Source: Coriaria nepalensis (taxonomy: Eukaryota > Streptophyta > Magnoliopsida > Cucurbitales > Coriariaceae). Taken from it: a stretch of 64,000 bases of DNA. Under the pieces are notes generated by a model, which worked only from the letters and a program-made list of their open reading frames with translations, was not told the origin of the DNA and ran no database searches. The stretch spans positions 43,245,501 through 43,309,500 of the forward strand of contig CP114481.1 of assembly GCA_027186245.1 (NCBI GenBank), read 5' to 3'. Below are positions 22,696 to 38,000 of the stretch, one piece after another (positions within the stretch are counted from its first letter, which is position 1; each line of letters begins with the position of its first letter). The position numbers and the translations under genes are program-made.

Positions 22696-25600
22696 CTGTT
22701 TTACTGCAAAAATAGAATTCGTTCGACTTGCCTTGAAATAAGTTATTGACTTGAAATGACTCATTGAAATGATTTTAAGGTTAAACGAATGCACACTTTC
22801 CTTGCATTGATCATTTTCAGGTTATGCACAAAACTTGTGTTTGTAGTGCGAAAATAGAATTCGTTCGACTTGCTTAGAAATAAGTTATTGACTTGAAATG
22901 ACTCATTGAAATGATTTTAAGGTTAAACGAATGAACAATTTCCTTGCATTGATCATTTGCAAGTTATCCACAAAACTTCTGTTTGTAGTGCAAAAATAGA
23001 ATTCATTGGACTTGCTTTGAATAAAAATATTGACTTGAAATGACTCATTAAAATGATTTTATGGTTAAACGAATGCACACTTTCCTTGCATTGATCATTT
23101 GCAAGTTATGCACAAAATTTGTGTTTGTAGTGCAAAAATAGAATTCGTTTGACTTGCTTTGAAATAAGTTATTGACTTGAAATGACTCATTGAAATGATT
23201 TTAAGGTTAAACGAATGCACACTTTCCTTGCATTGATCATTTGCAAGTTATGCACAAAACTTCTGTTTGTAGTGCAAAAATAGAATTCGTTGGACTTGCT
23301 CTGAATAAAAATATTGACTTGAAATGACTCATTGAAATGATTTTATGGTTAAACGAATGCACACTTTCCTTGCATTGATCATTTGCAAGTTATGCACAAA
23401 ACTTGTGTTTTAGTGCAAAAATAGAATTCGTTCGACTTGCTTTGAAATAAGTTATTGACTTCAAATGACTCATTCAAATGATTTTATGGTTAAACGAATG
23501 CACACTTTCCTTGCATTGATCATTTGCAAGTTATGCACAAAACTTGTGTTTGTAGTGCAAAAATAGAATTTGTTTGACTTGCTTTGAAATAAGTTATTGA
23601 CTTGAAATGACTCATTGAAATGATTTTAAGGTTAAACGAATGAACACTTTCCTTGCATTGATCATTCGCAAGTTATGCACAAAACTTGTGTTTGTAGTGC
23701 AAAAATAGAATTCGTTCGACTTGCTATGAAATAAGTTATTGACTTGCAATGACTCATGGAAATGATTTTAATGTTAAACTAATGCACACTTTCCTTGCAA
23801 TGATCATTTGCAAGTTATGCACAAAACTTGTGTTTGTAGTGCAAAAATAGAATTCATTCGACTTGCTTTGAAATAAGTTATTGTCTTGAAATGACTCATT
23901 GAAATGATTTTAAGTTAAACGAATGCACACTTTCCTTGCATTGATCATTTGCAAGTTATGCACAAAACTTCTGTTTGTAGTGCAAAAATAGAATTCGTTG
24001 GACTTGCTTTGAATAAAATTATTGACTTGAAATGACTCATTGAAATTATTTGAAGTTAAATGAATGCACACTTTCCTTGCATTGATCATTTGCAAATTAT
24101 CCACAAAACTTCTGTTTGTAGTGCAAAAATAGAATTCGTTGGACTTGCTTTGAATAAAAATATTGACTTGAAATGACTCATTGAAATGATTTTATGGTTA
24201 AACGAATGCACACTTTCCTTGCATTGATCATTTGCAAGTTATGCACAAAACTTCTGTTTGTAGTGCAAAAATAGAATTCGTTCGACTTGCTTTGAAATAA
24301 GTTATTGACTTGAAATGACTCATTGCAATGATTTTAGGGTTAAACGAATGAACACTTTCCTTGCATTGATCATTCGCACGTTATGCACAAAACTTGTGTT
24401 TGTAGTGCAAAAATAGAATTCGTTCGACTTGCTATGAAATAAGTTATTGACTTGCAATGACTCATGGAAATGATTTTAAGGTTAAACTAATGCACACTTT
24501 CCTTGCAATGATCATCTCCAAGTTATGCACAAAACTTGTGTTTGTAGTGCAAAAATAGAATTCATTCGACTTGCTTTGAAATAAGTTATTGTCTTGAAAT
24601 GACTCATTGAAATGATTTTAAGTTAAACGAATGCACACTTTCCTTGCATTGATCATTTGCAAGTTATGAACAAAACTTCTGTTTGTAGTGCAAAAATAGA
24701 ATTCATTCGACTTGCTTTGAAATAAGTTATTGTCTTGAAATGACTCATTGAAATGATTTTAAGTTAAACGAATGCACACTTTCCTTGCATTGATCATTTG
24801 CAAGTTATGCACAAAACTTGTGTTTGTAGTGCAAAAATAGAATTCATTCGACTTGCTTTGAAATAAGTTATTGACTTGAAATGACTCATTGAAATGATTT
24901 GAAGTTAAACGAATGCACACTTTCCTTGCATTGATCATTTGCAAGTTATGCACAAAACTTCTGTTTGTAGTGCAAAAATAGAATTCGTTGGACTTGCTTT
25001 GAATAAAAATATTGACTTGAAATGACTCATTGAAATGATTTGAAGTTAAACGAATGCACACTTTCCTTGCATTGATCATTTGCAAATTATCCACAAAACT
25101 TCTGTTTGTAGTGCAAAAATAGAATTCGTTGGACTTGCTTTGAATAAAAATATTGACTTGAAATGACTCATTGAAATGATTTTATGGTTAAACGAATGCA
25201 CACTTTCCTTGCATTGATCATTTGCAAGTTATGCACAAAACTTCTGTTTTAGTGCAAAAATAGAATTCGTTCGACTTGCTTTGAAATAACTTATTGACTT
25301 GAAATGACCCATTGAAATGATTTTAAGGTTAAACGAATGCACACTTTCCTTGCATTGATCATTTTCAGGTTATGCACAAAACTTGTGTTTGTAGTGCGAA
25401 AATAGAATTCGTTCGACTTGCTTTGAAAATAAGTTATTGATTTGAAATGACTCATTGAAATGATTTTAAGGTTAAACGAATGAACAATTTCCTTGCATTG
25501 ATCATTTGCAAGTTATCCACAAAACTTCTGTTTGTAGTGCAAAAATAGAATTCGTTGGACTTGCTTTGAATAAAAATATTGACTTGAAATGACTCATTGA

Positions 25601-28600
25601 AATGATTTTATGGTTAAACGAATGCACACTTTCCTTGCATTGTTCATTTGCAAGTTATGCACAAAACTGGTGTTTGTAGTGCAAAAATAGAATTCGTTTG
25701 ACTTGCTTTGAAATAAGTTATTGACTTGAAATGACTCATTGAAATGATTTTAAGGTTAAACGAATGAACACTTTCCTTGCATTGATCATTCGCAAGTTAT
25801 GCACAAAACTTGTGTTTGTAGTGCAAAAATAGAATTCGTTCGACTTGCTATGAAATAAGTTATTGACTTGCAATGACTCATGGAAATGATTTTAAGGTTA
25901 AACTAATGCACACTTTCCTTGCAATGATCATTTGCAAGTTATGCACAAAACTTGTGTTTGTAGTGCAAAAATAGAATTCATTCGACTTGCTTTGAAATAA
26001 GTTATTGTCTTGAAATGACTCATTGAAATGATTTTAAGTTAAACGAATGCACACTTTCCTTGCATTGATCATTTGCAAGTTATGCACAAAACTTCTGTTT
26101 GTAGTGCAAAAATAGAATTCGTTGGACTTGCTTTGAATAAAAATATTGACTTGAAATGACTCATTGAAATGATTTTATGGTTAAACGAATGCACACTTTC
26201 CTTGCATTGATCATTTGCAAGTTATGCACAAAACTTGTGTTTGTAGTGCAAAAATAGAATTCGTTTGACTTGCTTTGAAATAAGTTATTGACTTGAAATG
26301 ACTCATTGAAATGATTTTAAGGTTAAACGAATGCACACTTTCCTTGCATTGATCATTTGCAAGTTATGCACAAAACGTCTGTTTGTAGTGCAAAAATAGA
26401 ATTCGTTGGACTTGCTTTGAATAAAAATATTGACTTGAAATGACTCATTGAAATGATTTTATGGTTAAACGAATGCACACTTTCCTTGCATTGATCATTT
26501 GCAAGTTATGCACAAAACTTCTGTTTGTAGTGCAAAAATAGAATTCGTTGGACTTGCTTTGAATAAAAATATTGACTTGAAATGACTCATTGAAATGATT
26601 TTATGGTTAAACGAATGCACACTTTCCTTGCATTGATCATTTGCAAGTTATGCACAAAACTTGTGTTTTAGTGCAAAAATAGAATTCGTTCGACTTGCTT
26701 TGAAATAAGTTATTGACTTCAAATGACTCATTCAAATGATTTTATGGTTAAACGAATGCACACTTTCCTTGCATTGATCATTGGCAAGTTATGCACAAAA
26801 CTTGTGTTTGTAGTGCAAAAATAGAATTCGTTTGACTTGCTTTGAAATAAGTTATTGACTTGAAATGACTCATTGAAATGATTTTAAGGTTAAACGAATG
26901 AACACTTTCCTTGCATTGATCATTCGCAAGTTATGCACAAAACTTGTGTTTGTAGTGCAAAAATAGAATTCGTTCGACTTGCTATGAAATAAGTTATTGA
27001 CTTGCAATGACTCATGGAAATGATTTTAAGGTTAAACTAATGCACACTTTCCTTGCAATGATCATTTGCAAGTTATGCACAAAACTTGTGTTTGTAGTGC
27101 AAAAATAGAATTCATTCGACTTGCTTTGAAATAAGTTATTGTCTTGAAATGACTCATTGAAATGATTTTAAGTTAAACGAATGCACACTTTCCTTGCATT
27201 GATCATTTGCAAGTTATGCACAAAACTTCTGTTTGTAGTGCAAAAATAGAATTCGTTAGACTTGCTTTGAATAAAATAATGACTTGAAATGACTCATCGA
27301 AATGATTTTATGGTTAAACGAATACACACTTTCCTTGCATTGATCATTTGCAAGTTATGCACAAAACTTGTGTTTGTAGTGCAAAAATAGAATTTGTTTG
27401 ACTTGCTTTGAAATAAGTTATTGACTTGAAATGACTCATTGAAATGATTTTAAGGTTAAACGAATGAACACTTTCCTTGCATTGATCATTCGCAAGTTAT
27501 GCACAAAACTTGTGTTTGTAGTGCAAAAATAGAATTCGTTCGACTTGCTATGAAATAAGTTATTGACTTGCAATGACTCATGGAAATGATTTTAAGGTTA
27601 AACTAATGCACACTTTCCTTGCAATGATCATTTGCAAGTTATGCACAAAACTTGTGTTTGTAGTGCAAAAATAGAATTCATTCGACTTGCTTTGAAATAA
27701 GTTATTGTCTTGAAATGACTCATTGAAATGATTTTAAGTTAAACGAATGCACACTTTCCTTGCATTGATCATTTGCAAGTTATGCACAAAACTTCTGTTT
27801 GTAGTGCAAAAATAGAATTCGTTGGACTTGCTTTGAATAAAAATATTGACTTGAAATGACTCATTGAAATGATTTGAAGTTAAACGAGTGCACACTTTCC
27901 TTGCATTGATCATTTGCAAATTATCCACAAAACTTCTGTTTGTAGTGCAAAAATAGAATTCGTTGGACTTGCTTTGAATAAAAATATTGACTTGAAATGA
28001 CTCATTGAAATGATTTTATGGTTAAACGAATGCACACTTTCCTTGCATTGATCATTTGCAAGTTATGCACAAAACTTCTGTTTGTAGTGCAAAAATAGAA
28101 TTCGTTCGACTTGCTTTGAAATAAGTTATTGACTTGAAATGACTCATTGAAATGATTTTAGGGTTAAACGAATGAACACTTTCCTTGCATTGATCATTCG
28201 CACGTTATGCACAAAACTTGTGTTTGTAGTGCAAAAATAGAATTCGTTCGACTTGCTATGAAATAAGTTATTGACTTGCAATGACTCATGGAAATGATTT
28301 TAAGGTTAAACTAATGCACACTTTCCTTGCAATGATCATTTCCAAGTTATGCACAAAACTTGTGTTTGTAGTGCAAAAATAGAATTCATTCGACTTGCTT
28401 TGAAATAAGTTATTGTCTTGAAATGACTCATTGAAATGATTTTAAGTTAAACGAATGCACACTTTCCTTGCATTGATCATTTGCAAGTTATGAACAAAAC
28501 TTCTGTTTGTAGTGCAAAAATAGAATTCGTTGGACTTGCTTTGAATAAAAATATTGACTTGAAATGACTCGTCGAAATGATTTGAAGTTAAACGAATGCA

Positions 28601-30994
28601 CACTTTCCTTGCATTGATCATTTGCAAATTATCCACAAAACTTCTGTTTGTAGTGCAAAAATAGAATTCGTTGGACTTGCTTTGAATAAAAATATTGACT
28701 TGAAATGACTCATTGAAATGATTTTATGGTTAAACGAATGCACACTTTCCTTGCATTGATCATTTGCAAGTTATGCACAAAACTTCTGTTTTAGTGCAAC
28801 AATAGAATTCGTTCGACTTGCTTTGAAATAACTTATTGACTTCAAATGACCCATTGAAATGATTTTAAGGTTAAACGAATGCACACTTTCCTTGCATTGA
28901 TCATTTTCAGGTTATGCACAAAACTTGTGTTTGTAGTGCAAAAATAGAATTCATTCGACTTGCTTTGAAATAAGTTATTGACTTGAAATGACTCATTGAA
29001 ATGATTTGAAGTTAAACGAATGCACACTTTCCTTGCATTGATCATTTGCAAGTTATGCACAAAACTTCTGTTTGTAGTGCAAAAATAGAATTCGTTGGAC
29101 TTGCTTTGAATAAAAATATTGACTTGAAATGACTCATTGAAATGATTTGAAGTTAAACGAATGCACACTTTCCTTGCATTGATCATTTGCAAATTATCCA
29201 CAAAACTTCTGTTTGTAGTGCAAAAATAGAATTCGTTGGACTTGCTTTGAATAAAAATATTGACTTGAAATGACTCATTGAAATGATTTTATGGTTAAAC
29301 GAATGCACACTTTCCTTGCATTGTTCATTTGCAAGTTATGCACAAAACTTGTGTTTGTAGTGCAAAAATAGAATTCGTTTGACTTGCTTTGAAATAAGTT
29401 ATTGACTTGAAATGACTCATTGAAATGATTTTAAGGTTAAACGAATGAACACTTTCCTTGCATTGATCATTCGCAAGTTATGCACAAAACTTGTGTTTGT
29501 AGTGCAAAAATAGAATTCGTTCGACTTGCTATGAAATAAGTTATTGACTTGCAATGACTCATTGAAATGATTTTAAGGTTAAACGAATGCACACTTTCCT
29601 TGCAATGATCATTTGCAAGTTATGCACAAAACTTGTGTTTGTAGGGCAAAAATAGAATTCATTCGACTTGCTTTGAAATAAGTTATTGACTTGAAATGAC
29701 TCATTGAAATGATTTGAAGTTAAACGAATGCACACTTTCCTTGCATTGATCATTTGCAAGTTATGCACAAAACTTCTGTTTGTAGTGCAAAAATAGAATT
29801 CGTTGGACTTGCTTTGAATAAAAATATTGACTTGAAATGACTCATTGAAATGATTTTATGGTTAAACGAATGCACACTTTCCTTGCATTGATCATTTGCA
29901 AGTTATGCACAAAACTTCTGTTTGTAGTGCAAAAATAGAATTCGTTGGACTTGCTTTGAATAAAAATATTGACTTGAAATGACTCATTGAAATGATTTTA
30001 TGGTTAAACGAATGCACACTTTCCTTGCATTGATCATTTGCAAGTTATGCACAAAACTTGTGTTTTAGTGCAAAAATAGAATTCGTTCGACTTGCTTTGA
30101 AAATAAGTTATTGATTTGAAATGACTCATTGAAATGATTTTAAGGTTAAACGAATGAACAATTTCCTTGCATTGATCATTTGCAAGTTATGCACAAAACT
30201 AGTGTTTGTAGTGCAAAAATAGAATTCGTTGGACTTGCTATGAAATAAGTTATTGACTTGAAATGACTCATTGAAATGATTTTAAGGTTAAACGAATGAA
30301 CACTTTCCTTGCATTGATCATTCGCAAGTTATGCACAAAACTTGTGTTTGTAGTGCAAAAATAGAATTCGTTCGACTTGCTATGAAATAAGTTATTGACT
30401 TCAAATGACTCATTCAAATGATTTTATGGTTAAACGAATGCACACTTTCCTTGCATTGATCATTTGCAAGTTATGCACAAAACTTGTGTTTGTAGTGCAA
30501 AAATAGAATTCGTTTGACTTGCTTTGAAATAAGTTATTGACTTGAAATGACTCATTGAAATGATTTTAAGGTTAAACGAATGAACACTTTCCTTGCATTG
30601 ATCATTCGCAAGTTATGCACAAAACTTGTGTTTGTAGTGCAAAAATAGAATTCGTTCGACTTGCTATGAAATAAGTTATTGACTTGCAATGACTCATGCA
30701 AATGATTTTAAGGTTAAACTAATGCACACTTTCCTTGCAATGATCATTTGCAAGTTATGCACAAAACTTGCGTTTGTAGTGCAAAAATAGAATTCATTCG
30801 ACTTGCTTTGAAATAAGTTATTGTCTTGAAATGACTCATTGAAATGATTTTAAGTTAAACGAATGCACACTTTCCTTGCATTGATCATTTGCAAGTTATG
30901 CACAAAACTTCTATTTGTAGTGCAAAAATAGAATTCGTTAGACTTGCTTTGAATAAAAATATTGACTTGAAATGACTCATCGAAATGATTTTAT
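22696..30994 (+). repeat. Mosaic satellite stretch with 3824-bp spaced duplication
   Basis: About 23515-24704 recurs at about 27339-28528 (spacing 3824 bp), marked by AATTTGTTTGAC, GATTTTAGGGTT, CGCACGTTATG and GTTATGAACAAAAC. At 22698 the rare CTTCTGTTTTACTGC/CTTGCCTTG pair of 10.2 and 12.2 kb reappears, followed by TGCTTAGAAAT. The rest mixes the usual subtypes: TGCTATGAA with GCAATGACTC, ATTCATTCG with TATTGTCTTG, GTTGGAC with GAATAAAAATATTG, and 141-bp GATTTGAAG monomers. I see no gene or foreign insert. Confidence 0.82.
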
Positions 30995-33900
30995 GGTTAA
31001 ACGAATGCACACTTTCCTTGCATTGATCATTTGCAAGTTATGCACAAAACTTGTGTTTGTAGTGCAAAAATAGAATTCATTCGACTTGCTTTGAAATAAG
31101 TTATTGACTTGAAAAGACTCATTGAAATGATTTGAAGTTAAACGAATGCACACTTTCCTTGCATTGATCATTTGCAAGTTATGCACAAAACTTCTGTTTG
31201 TAGTGCAAAAATAGAATTCGTTGGACTTGCTTTGAATAAAAATATTGACTTGAAATGACTCATTGAAATGATTTTATGGTTAAACGAATGCACACTTTCC
31301 TTGCATTGATCATTTGTAAGTTATGCACAAAACTTGTGTTTTAGTGCAAAAATAGAATTCGTTCGACTTGCTTTGAAATAAGTTATTGACTTGAAATGAC
31401 TCATTGAAATGATTTTATGGTTAAACGAATGCACACTTTCCTTGCATTGATCATTTGCAAGTTATGCACAAAACTAGTGTTTGTAGTGCAAAAATAGAAT
31501 TCGTTGGACTTGCTATGAAATAAGTTATTGACTTGAAATGACTCATTGAAATGATTTTAAGGTTAAACGAATGCACACTATCCTTGCATCGATCATTTGC
31601 AAGTTATGCACAAAACTTCTGTTTGTAGTGCAAAAATAGAATTCGTTGGACTTGCTTTGAATAAAAATATTGACTTGAAATGACTCATTGAAATGATTTT
31701 TTGGTTAAACGAATGCACACTTTCCTTGCATTGATCATTTGCAAGTTATGCCCAAAACTTGTGTTTGTAGTGCGAAAATAGAATTCGTTCGACTTGCTTT
31801 GAAATAAGTTATTGACTTGAAATGACTCATTGAAAGGATTTTAAGGTTAAACGAGTGAACAATTTCCTTGCATTGATCATTTGCAAGTTATCCACAAAAC
31901 TTCTGTTTGTAGTGCAAAAATAGAATTCGTTGGACTTGCTTTGAATAAAAATATTGACTTGAAATGACTCATTGAAATGATTTTATGGTTAAAGGAATGC
32001 ACACTTTCCTTGCATTGATCATTTGCAAGTTATGCACAAAACTTCTGTTTTAGTGCAAAAATAGAATTCGTTCGACTTGCTTTGAAATAAGTTATTGACT
32101 TGAAATGACTCATTGAAATGATTTTAAGGTTAAACGAATGCACACTTTCCTTGCATTGATCATTTTCAGGTTATGCACAAAACTTGTGTTTGTAGTGCGA
32201 AAATAGAATTCGTTCGACTTGCTTTGAAAATAAGTTATTGATTTCAAATGACTCATTGAAATGATTTTAAGGTTAAACGAATGAACAATTTCCTTGCATT
32301 GATCATTTGCAAGTTATCCACAAAACTTCTGTTTGTAGTGCAAAAATAGAATTCGTTGGACTTGCTTTGAATAAAAATATTGACTTGAAATGACTCATTG
32401 AAATGATTTTATGGTTAAACGAATGCACACTTTCCTTGCATTGATCATTTGCAAGTTATGCACAAAACTTCTGTTTTAGTGCAAAAATAGAATTCGTTCG
32501 ACTTGCTTTGAAATAAGTTATTGACTTGAAATGACTCATTGAAATGATTTTAAGGTTAAACGAATGCACACTTTCCTTGCATTGATCATTTTCAGGTTAT
32601 GCACAAAACTTGTGTTTGTAGTGCGAAAATAGAATTCGTTCGACTTGCTTTGAAAATAAGTTATTGATTTCAAATGACTCATTGAAATGATTTTAAGGTT
32701 AAACGAATGAACAATTTCCTTGCATTGATCATTTGCAAGTTATCCACAAAACTTCTGTTTGTAGTGCAAAAATAGAATTCGTTGGACTTGCTTTGAATAA
32801 AAATATTGACTTGAAATGACTCATTGAAATGATTTTATGGTTAAACGAATGCACACTTTCCTTGCATTGATCATTTGTAAGTTATGCACAAAACTTGTGT
32901 TTTAGTGCAAAAATAGAATTCGTTCGACTTGCTTTGAAATAAGTTATTGACTTGAAATGACTCATTGAAATGATTTTATGGTTAAACGAATGCACACTTT
33001 CCTTGCATTGATCATTTGCAAGTTATGCACAAAACTAGTGTTTGTAGTGCAAAAATAGAATTCGTTGGACTTGCTATGAAATAAGTTATTGACTTGAAAT
33101 GACTCATTGAAATGATTTTAAGGTTAAACGAATGCACACTTTCCTTGCATTGATCATTTGCAAGTTATGCACAAAACTTGTGTTTGTAGTGCAAAAATAG
33201 AATTCATTCGACTTGCTTTGAAATAAGTTATTGACTTGAAAAGACTCATTGAAATGATTTGAAGTTAAACGAATGCACACTTTCCTTGCATTGATCATTT
33301 GCAAGTTATGCACAAAACTTCTGTTTGTAGTGCAAAAATAGAATTCGTTGGACTTGCTTTGAATAAAAATATTGACTTGAAATGACTCATTGAAATGATT
33401 TTATGGTTAAACGAATGCACACTTTCCTTGCATTGATCATTTGTAAGTTATGCACAAAACTTGTGTTTTAGTGCAAAAATAGAATTCGTTCGACTTGCTT
33501 TGAAATAAGTTATTGACTTGAAATGACTCATTGAAATGATTTTATGGTTAAACGAATGCACACTTTCCTTGCATTGATCATTTGCAAGTTATGCACAAAA
33601 CTAGTGTTTGTAGTGCAAAAATAGAATTCGTTGGACTTGCTATGAAATAAGTTATTGACTTGAAATGACTCATTGAAATGATTTTAAGGTTAAACGAATG
33701 CACACTATCCTTGCATCGATCATTTGCAAGTTATGCACAAAACTTCTGTTTGTAGTGCAAAAATAGAATTCGTTGGACTTGCTTTGAATAAAAATATTGA
33801 CTTGAAATGACTCATTGAAATGATTTTTTGGTTAAACGAATGCACACTTTCCTTGCATTGATCATTTGCAAGTTATGCCCAAAACTTGTGTTTGTAGTGC

Positions 33901-35004
33901 GAAAATAGAATTCGTTCGACTTGCTTTGAAATAAGTTATTGACTTGAAATGACTCATTGAAAGGATTTTAAGGTTAAACGAGTGAACAATTTCCTTGCAT
34001 TGATCATTTGCAAGTTATCCACAAAACTTCTGTTTGTAGTGCAAAAATAGAATTCGTTGGACTTGCTTTGAATAAAAATATTGACTTGAAATGACTCATT
34101 GAAATGATTTTATGGTTAAAGGAATGCACACTTTCCTTGCATTGATCATTTGCAAGTTATGCACAAAACTTCTGTTTTAGTGCAAAAATAGAATTCGTTC
34201 GACTTGCTTTGAAATAAGTTATTGACTTGAAATGACTCATTGAAATGATTTTAAGGTTAAACGAATGCACACTTTCCTTGCATTGATCATTTTCAGGTTA
34301 TGCACAAAACTTGTGTTTGTAGTGCGAAAATAGAATTCGTTCGACTTGCTTTGAAAATAAGTTATTGATTTCAAATGACTCATTGAAATGATTTTAAGGT
34401 TAAACGAATGAACAATTTCCTTGCATTGATCATTTGCAAGTTATCCACAAAACTTCTGTTTGTAGTGCAAAAATAGAATTCGTTGGACTTGCTTTGAATA
34501 AAAATATTGACTTGAAATGACTCATTGAAATGATTTTATGGTTAAACGAATGCACACTTTCCTTGCATTGATCATTTGCAAGTTATGCACAAAACTTCTG
34601 TTTTAGTGCAAAAATAGAATTCGTTCGACTTGCTTTGAAATAAGTTATTGACTTGAAATGACTCATTGAAATGATTTTAAGGTTAAACGAATGCACACTT
34701 TCCTTGCATTGATCATTTTCAGGTTATGCACAAAACTTGTGTTTGTAGTGCGAAAATAGAATTCGTTCGACTTGCTTTGAAAATAAGTTATTGATTTCAA
34801 ATGACTCATTGAAATGATTTTAAGGTTAAACGAATGAACAATTTCCTTGCATTGATCATTTGCAAGTTATCCACAAAACTTCTGTTTGTAGTGCAAAAAT
34901 AGAATTCGTTGGACTTGCTTTGAATAAAAATATTGACTTGAAATGACTCATTGAAATGATTTTATGGTTAAACGAATGCACACTTTCCTTGCATTGATCA
35001 TTTG
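30995..35004 (+). repeat. Tandem duplication, spacing 2127 bp (15 monomers)
   Basis: Positions 30995-32877 match 33122-35004. Shared markers are GAAAAGACTCATTG, TTTGTAAGTTATGC (31313 and 33440), ACTAGTG, CACTATCC/CATCGATC, GATTTTTTGGTT, GTTATGCCCAAAAC, GAAAGGATTTTAAGG, CGAGTGAACAATTTCC and TTAAAGGAATGC. The right limit is TTGTAAG versus TTGCAAG at 32878/35005. The unit itself contains a duplicated 426-bp trimer. Confidence 0.9.
32064..32915 (+). repeat. 426-bp trimer with compensating 141- and 143-bp monomers, duplicated
   Basis: The series starts at the EcoRI sites 32064 and 32490 (spacing 426). One member is the TTTTCAGGTTATGC monomer. The second is the 143-bp monomer with TTGAAAATAAGTTATTG, ATTTCAAATG, GAATGAACAATTTCC and GTTATCCAC. 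The third is the GTTGGAC/GAATAAAAATATTG monomer, whose tail is usually GTTTTAGTGC, 1 bp shorter than normal. The +1 and -1 cancel, giving exactly 3 x 142. The same doublet is seen from 34191 (next at 34617), near 38310, near 44270 and near 45970. Confidence 0.85.
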
Positions 35005-38000
35005 CAAGTTATGCACAAAACTTCTGTTTGTAGTGCAAAAATAGAATTCGTTGGACTTGCTTTGAATAAAAATATTGACTTGAAATGACTCATTGAAATG
35101 ATTTTATGGTTAAACGAATGCACACTTTCCTTGCATTGATCATTTGCAAGTTATGCCCAAAACTTGTGTTTGTAGTGCAAAAATAGAATTCATTCGACTT
35201 GCTTTGAAATAAGTTATTGACTTGAAAAGACTCATTGAAATGATTTGAAGTTAAACGAATGCACACTTTCCTTGCATTGATCATTTGCAAGTTATGCACA
35301 AAACTTCTGTTTGTAGTGCAAAAATAGAATTCGTTGGACTTGCTTTGAATAAAAATATTGACTTGAAATGACTCATTGAAATGATTTTATGGTTAAACGA
35401 ATGCACACTTTCCTTGCATTGATCATTTGTAAGTTATGCACAAAACTTGTGTTTTAGTGCAAAAATAGAATTCGTTCGACTTGCTTTGAAATAAGTTATT
35501 GACTTGAAATGACTCATTGAAATGATTTTATGGTTAAACGAATGCACACTTTCCTTGCATTGATCATTTTCAGGTTATGCACAAAACTTGTGTTTGTAGT
35601 GCGAAAATAGAATTCGTTCGACTTGCTTTGAAAATAAGTTATTGATTTCAAATGACTCATTGAAATGATTTTAAGGTTAAACGAATGAACAATTTCCTTG
35701 CATTGATCATTTGCAAGTTATCCACAAAACTTCTGTTTGTAGTGCAAAAATAGAATTCGTTGGACTTGCTTTGAATAAAAATATTGACTTGAAATGACTC
35801 ATTGAAATGATTTTATGGTTAAACGAATGCACACTTTCCTTGCATTGATCATTTGCAAGTTATGCACAAAACTTGTGTTTGTAGTGCAAAAATAGAATTC
35901 GTTTGACTTGCTTTGAAATAAGTTATTGACTTGAAATGACTCATTGAAATGATTTTAAGGTTAAACGAATGAACACTTTCCTTGCATTGATCATTCGCAA
36001 GTTATGGACAAAACTTGTGTTTGTAGTGCAAAAATAGAATTTGTTCGACTTGCTATGAAATAAGTTATTGACTTGCAATGACTCATTGAAATGATTTTAA
36101 GGTTAAACGAATGCACACTTTCCTTGCAATGATCATTTGCAAGTTATGCACAAAACTTGTGTTTGTAGGGCAAAAATAGAATTCATTCGACTTGCTTTGA
36201 AATAAGTTATTGACTTGAAATGACTCATTGAAATGATTTTAAGGTTAAACGAATGCACACTTTCCTTGGAATGATCATTTGCAAGTTATGCACAAAACTT
36301 GTGTTTGTAGTGCAAAAACAGAATTCGTTCGAATTGCTTCGAAATAAGTTATTGACTTGAAATGACTCATTGAAATGATTTTATGGTTAAACGAATGCAC
36401 ACTTTCCTTGCATTGATCATTTGCAAGTTATGCACAAAACTTGTGTTTGTAGTGCAAAAATAGAATTCGTTCGACTTGCTTTGAAATAAGTTATTGACTT
36501 GAAATGACTCATTGAAATGATTTTAAGGTTAAACGAATGCACACTTTCCTTGCATCGATCATTTGCAAGTTATGCACAAAACTTCTGTTTGTAGTGCAAA
36601 AATAGAATTCGTTGGACTTGCTTTGAATAAAAATATTGACTTGAAATGACTCATTGAAATGATTTTATGGTTAAACGAATGCACACTTTCCTTGCATTGA
36701 TCATTTGCAAGTTATGCACAGAACTTGTGTTTGTAGTGCAAAAATAGAATTCGTTTGACTTGCTTTGAAATAAGTTATTGACTTGAAATGACTCATTGAA
36801 ATGATTTTAAGGTTAAACGAATGAACACTTTCCTTGCATTGATCATTCGCAAGTTATGCACAAAACTTGTGTTTGTAGTGCAAAAATAGAATTCGTTCGA
36901 CTTGCTATGAAATAAGTTATTGACTTGCAATGACTCATGCAAATGATTTTAAGGTTAAACTAATGCACACTTTCCTTGCAATGATCATTTGCAAGTTATG
37001 CACAAAACTTGCGTTTGTAGTGCAAAAATAGAATTCATTCGACTTGCTTTGAAATAAGTTATTGTCTTGAAATGACTCATTGAAATGATTTTAAGTTAAA
37101 CGAATGCACACTTTCCTTGCATTGATCATTCGCAAGTTATGCACAAAACTTCTATTTGTAGTGCAAAAATAGAATTCGTTAGACTTGCTTTGAATGAAAA
37201 TATTGACTTGAAATGACTCATCGAAATGATTTTATGGTTAAACGAATGCACACTTTCCTTGCATTGATCATTTGCAAGTTATGCACAAAACTTGTGTTTG
37301 TAGTGCAAAAATAGAATTCATTCGACTTGCTTTGAAATAAGTTATTGACTTGAAAAGACTCATTGAAATGATTTGAAGTTAAACGAATGCACACTTTCCT
37401 TGCATTGATCATTTGCAAGTTATGCACAAAACTTCTGTGTGTAGTGCAAAAATAGAATTCGTTGGACTTGCTTTGAATAAAAATATTGACTTGAAATGAC
37501 TCATTGAAATGATTTTATGGTTAAACGAATGCACACTTTCCTTGCATTGATCATTTGTAAGTTATGCACAAAACTTGTGTTTTAGTGCAAAAATAGAATT
37601 CGTTCGACTTGCTTTGAAATAAGTTATTGACTTGAAATGACTCATTGAAATGATTTTATGGTTAAACGAATGCACACTTTCCTTGCATTGATCATTTGCA
37701 AGTTATGCACAAAACTAGTGTTTGTAGTGCAAAAATAGAATTCGTTGGACTTGCTATGAAATAAGTTATTGACTTGAAATGACTCATTGAAATGATTTTA
37801 AGGTTAAACGAATGCACACTATCCTTGCATCGATCATTTGCAAGTTATGCACAAAACTTCTGTTTGTAGTGCAAAAATAGAATTCGTTGGACTTGCTTTG
37901 AATAAAAATATTGACTTGAAATGACTCATTGAAATGATTTTTTGGTTAAACGAATGCACACTTTCCTTGCATTGATCATTTGCAAGTTATGCCCAAAACT